Assembly (NCBI GenBank): GCA_030039695.1
Contig: JASHVB010000771.1
Coordinates: 1-7,743, forward strand
Source of the DNA: Acetobacteraceae bacterium
GTDB lineage: Bacteria; Pseudomonadota; Alphaproteobacteria; Acetobacterales; Acetobacteraceae
Length of the DNA stretch: 7,743 nt
Direction of reading: 5' to 3'
The notes under the pieces were generated by a model, which made no database searches, had not been told where the DNA came from, and saw only the letters and a program-made list of their open reading frames with translations. Of the stretch, positions 6,301 through 7,743 are shown one piece after another. The first letter of the stretch is position 1; every line of letters begins with the position of its first letter. A program made the position numbers and the translations under genes.

Positions 6301-7743
6301 GCATTTGATACGCCACCCGTGCTGCGCCCGCGCACCGAGGCAACGGTTGCGGTCCGAACCACGCCCGGCGCCTGGCTCACGCTGGCTGCGGTCGACGAGG
6401 GCGTGTTGCAGCTCACCGACTTCCAGTCACCCGACCCGCTCGCGCATTTTTTCGGCCGCCGTACCCTCGCGGTCGATATCCACGACGAGTGGGCCCGCGT
6501 GTTGCGACCAGCCGAAGGCACGCTGACGCAGCTGCATCAGGGAGGCGGCGGTGAGATGGCAAATGCGACTCCGCCGCCGATCCCACAGCGCGTCGTTGCA
6601 TTGTTCACGCCGCCCGTACGTGCCGGAAGCGATGGCATCGCCCGGGTGAAGCTCGCGCTGCCGGATTTCGACGGCCAGCTCCGATTGATGGTGGTGGCGT
6701 GGGCCGGCGACAAAATCGGTGCTGGACATGCTGATGTGACCGTTCGCGATCCCCTGATAGCGGAAGCGCTGCTGCCGCGCTTTCTCGCACCCGGCGATGA
6801 TGCCCGCCTTGCCGTGTTGCTGCACAACGTGGAGCTGCCCGCCGGCGCAGTCTCGGTGCATCTCACGACGGCGGGTGCGATATCGCTCACTGGACCTGCC
6901 GATCTCATGGCGACGCTGGCGCGTGGCGGCCGCACGCTCGCGCTGAGCGGCCTGCAGGCCGACGCGCCGGGATCCGGTCATCTCTCGCTTGATGTGACGG
7001 GGCCAGGCGGCTTCACCGTGCGGCACGAGACGGACATTTCCGTGCATCCGGCGCGGGCCTCCATCGTCTTGGCGCAGGGCAGCGAGCTCGCTCCCGGGGC
7101 GACAGCGACGATTGCGCCTGAGACCACCGGCTTCCTGCCCGGAACATGGAAAGCAACACTCAGCGTCGGCAGCGCGGTCAGGTACAATACAGCGGGATTG
7201 GTGCAAGCGCTCTCCGACTATCCGCTCGACTGTCTGGAGCAGGCCGTGAGCCGGGGCTTGCCGCTCGCGATGCTGCCTTCCGGTCCGACCGCCGGTGAGG
7301 ATCGCGCGGGACGTTTAGAGCAGGCGGTCGAATCGGTGCTCGACCGGCAACGCTTCGATGGCGCTTTCGGCCTTTGGTCATCGGAAGACGAAGCGCAGCC
7401 ATGGCTGACGGCGTACGCGACCGAGTTTCTGTTACGCGCACGCGACGACGGTGCGGCGGTACCGCCAACCGCGATCGACGCCGCTTTGCACTGGCTCGTC
7501 GGCAAGGCATCCGAGTCAGACACCGGATCCATGGAAGGCGCTGCGCAAGTCTACGCGGCCTACGTGCTGGCGCTTGCCAGCGAGGCGCCCGCCGGCGCGA
7601 TCCGTGTGATCCAAACGCGTGCCGATCAACTACCAACGCCGCTTGCCCGTGCGCAGCTCGCGGCAGCGCTCGTCCGCATCGCCGAACCCAACGCGGCGCG
7701 CGCCTTGTTTCACGAGGTCCTCGCCAATCCGGGACGCAACTTC
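3397..7743 (+). CDS. Secreted thioester-type bacterial alpha-2-macroglobulin (3' end outside window)
   Basis: The frame is open from ATG 3397 to the right edge, giving 1449 residues without the C-terminus. Bacterial alpha-2-macroglobulins are periplasmic protease traps: cleavage of a bait segment triggers collapse and covalent capture through an internal thioester. A Sec signal peptide occupies 1-25 (hydrophobic LALFLVLTSVLL, cut after VLA). There is no lipobox cysteine, unlike E. coli YfhM. Residues 41-175 are helical and TPR-like. About 193-260 form a first beta domain, and macroglobulin-type beta domains follow, with hallmark motifs DRGIYRPGE (515-523) and a second YHPGE (873-877). The core block carries VDEGVLQLTDF (999-1009) and PDFDGQLRLMVVAWAGDKIG (1089-1108). 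The thioester is in YPLDCLEQ (Cys1279, Gln1282), followed by the start of the alpha-helical thioester domain with FDGAFGLWSS. A Gly/Pro-rich segment at 1033-1068 is the likely bait. Only three cysteines are visible: 196, 234 and 1279. PbpC is the usual neighbour in this family; it is not in view. Confidence 0.95.
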   Translation, partial: MRPVRLALFLVLTSVLLRAFQPVLAQDLELPGLAADADAYAAALHNAVPAGMNPAARTGIEQRAAQAIAADDWVHAVPLLKQRLGAGDSTPALWLALAQGLERLPTPEHAHALAAAWQAYSDTNPGPDQLPALRVMQIALGALGRKLPEIEVLTEETRRAPDDAALQRELVTRMQTYGLLVRSVHTQPESFPARVCIGFTGRVGSGPDFHPGDWVRLQPAKRDVAVTLESGDICIAGLPAGETTQVTLLQGMPGANSLGLKQSITLAVAMPDRMPRLVFDAARFLQPASTPAQVSLASVNLSKVRLDLAQVSERGLQAFFTNHPVGSHLDSYDTDSLLHQDGQVVWTGSAEVPDFARNELVHTTVPLPGPIGKPGLYILVARPGDGTPTGDVLPIAMQMVLRTDLAPTTWRGDDGLTVQVRGYAYAALKPDVAVTLISANNSVLATATTGADGIARFAAPLLAGTGGMAPAALHLRGPDGDFTLLDLSEPAFDFSDRGVSGRPQPGPLDAFVWLDRGIYRPGETVHMMALLRDGARRPVDVPIHVVVTRPSGQVFADMVPKRSDDHALDVPITLSGGAQAGEWKIALRTEPDAPEIGYASFRVEAFVPARLAVEFGAVPLPLAPERTSHLSIKVRFLYGAPGADLPGEGQWRLAPDPAPFPAFSGYKFGLEDETVPSDSRSVDLSTTDASGVTTMPVDLSALPDVTQPLTAKLAATINDPAGRPVSATETLPIRPRGPLIGLRSVFTGGAVNPGAPAAFDVIAIDPAGQRIAMPVRATLVRQSPDWRLLVRNGVASYETVWQDEPVDSRLVQIPPDHPLRLAWQLGYGRYKLVLAQTGQGLAAASIVFDSGWTFSGNPDIPARVRISADRASYHPGEVAHIHVAPPFGGSATLLVLSNRVHLIRALEVHAAGADLDVPVAEDWGAGAYVVVHVFHPVLEAPGAVPQPSDRAIGVTWLQIDPGARMLRVAFDTPPVLRPRTEATVAVRTTPGAWLTLAAVDEGVLQLTDFQSPDPLAHFFGRRTLAVDIHDEWARVLRPAEGTLTQLHQGGGGEMANATPPPIPQRVVALFTPPVRAGSDGIARVKLALPDFDGQLRLMVVAWAGDKIGAGHADVTVRDPLIAEALLPRFLAPGDDARLAVLLHNVELPAGAVSVHLTTAGAISLTGPADLMATLARGGRTLALSGLQADAPGSGHLSLDVTGPGGFTVRHETDISVHPARASIVLAQGSELAPGATATIAPETTGFLPGTWKATLSVGSAVRYNTAGLVQALSDYPLDCLEQAVSRGLPLAMLPSGPTAGEDRAGRLEQAVESVLDRQRFDGAFGLWSSEDEAQPWLTAYATEFLLRARDDGAAVPPTAIDAALHWLVGKASESDTGSMEGAAQVYAAYVLALASEAPAGAIRVIQTRADQLPTPLARAQLAAALVRIAEPNAARALFHEVLANPGRNF

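Overview
The window is GC-rich DNA (by eye about two-thirds G+C), read as coming from a Gram-negative proteobacterium. The two best family matches, a redox-type membrane adenylate cyclase and a large secreted bacterial alpha-2-macroglobulin, are common in Alphaproteobacteria (Rhizobiales, Rhodospirillales, Acetobacteraceae). The assignment is an inference from family resemblance and composition, not from a marker gene.

Layout: positions 1-401 hold no gene I can support. A Crp/Fnr-family regulator lies on the minus strand (402-1118). A gap of about 75 bp separates it from a divergent plus-strand gene (1193-2935) for a three-part protein: a multi-span membrane domain with several intramembrane histidines, a [2Fe-2S] ferredoxin domain, and a class III nucleotide cyclase domain. 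After a gene-poor stretch of about 460 bp (2936-3396) that ends in a pyrimidine-rich CTGT/CTCT tract, a very large plus-strand gene starts at 3397 and runs off the right edge. It encodes an exported thioester-type alpha-2-macroglobulin; 1449 codons are visible.

How the genes may work together: the left pair looks like a compact second-messenger module. The membrane and iron-sulfur domains would sense redox state, oxygen or electron flow, the cyclase would turn this into a cyclic nucleotide, and the adjacent Crp-like protein keeps most residues that bind cAMP in E. coli CRP. Two departures deserve attention. The cyclase has Gln where the substrate-selecting Lys normally sits, and the regulator has Ala where CRP has Ser83. 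The macroglobulin is probably a separate unit: a periplasmic protease trap that ties up foreign proteases through its thioester. It has an ordinary signal peptide rather than a lipobox. Its usual partner, a PbpC-type peptidoglycan synthase, would lie beyond the window if it is present.
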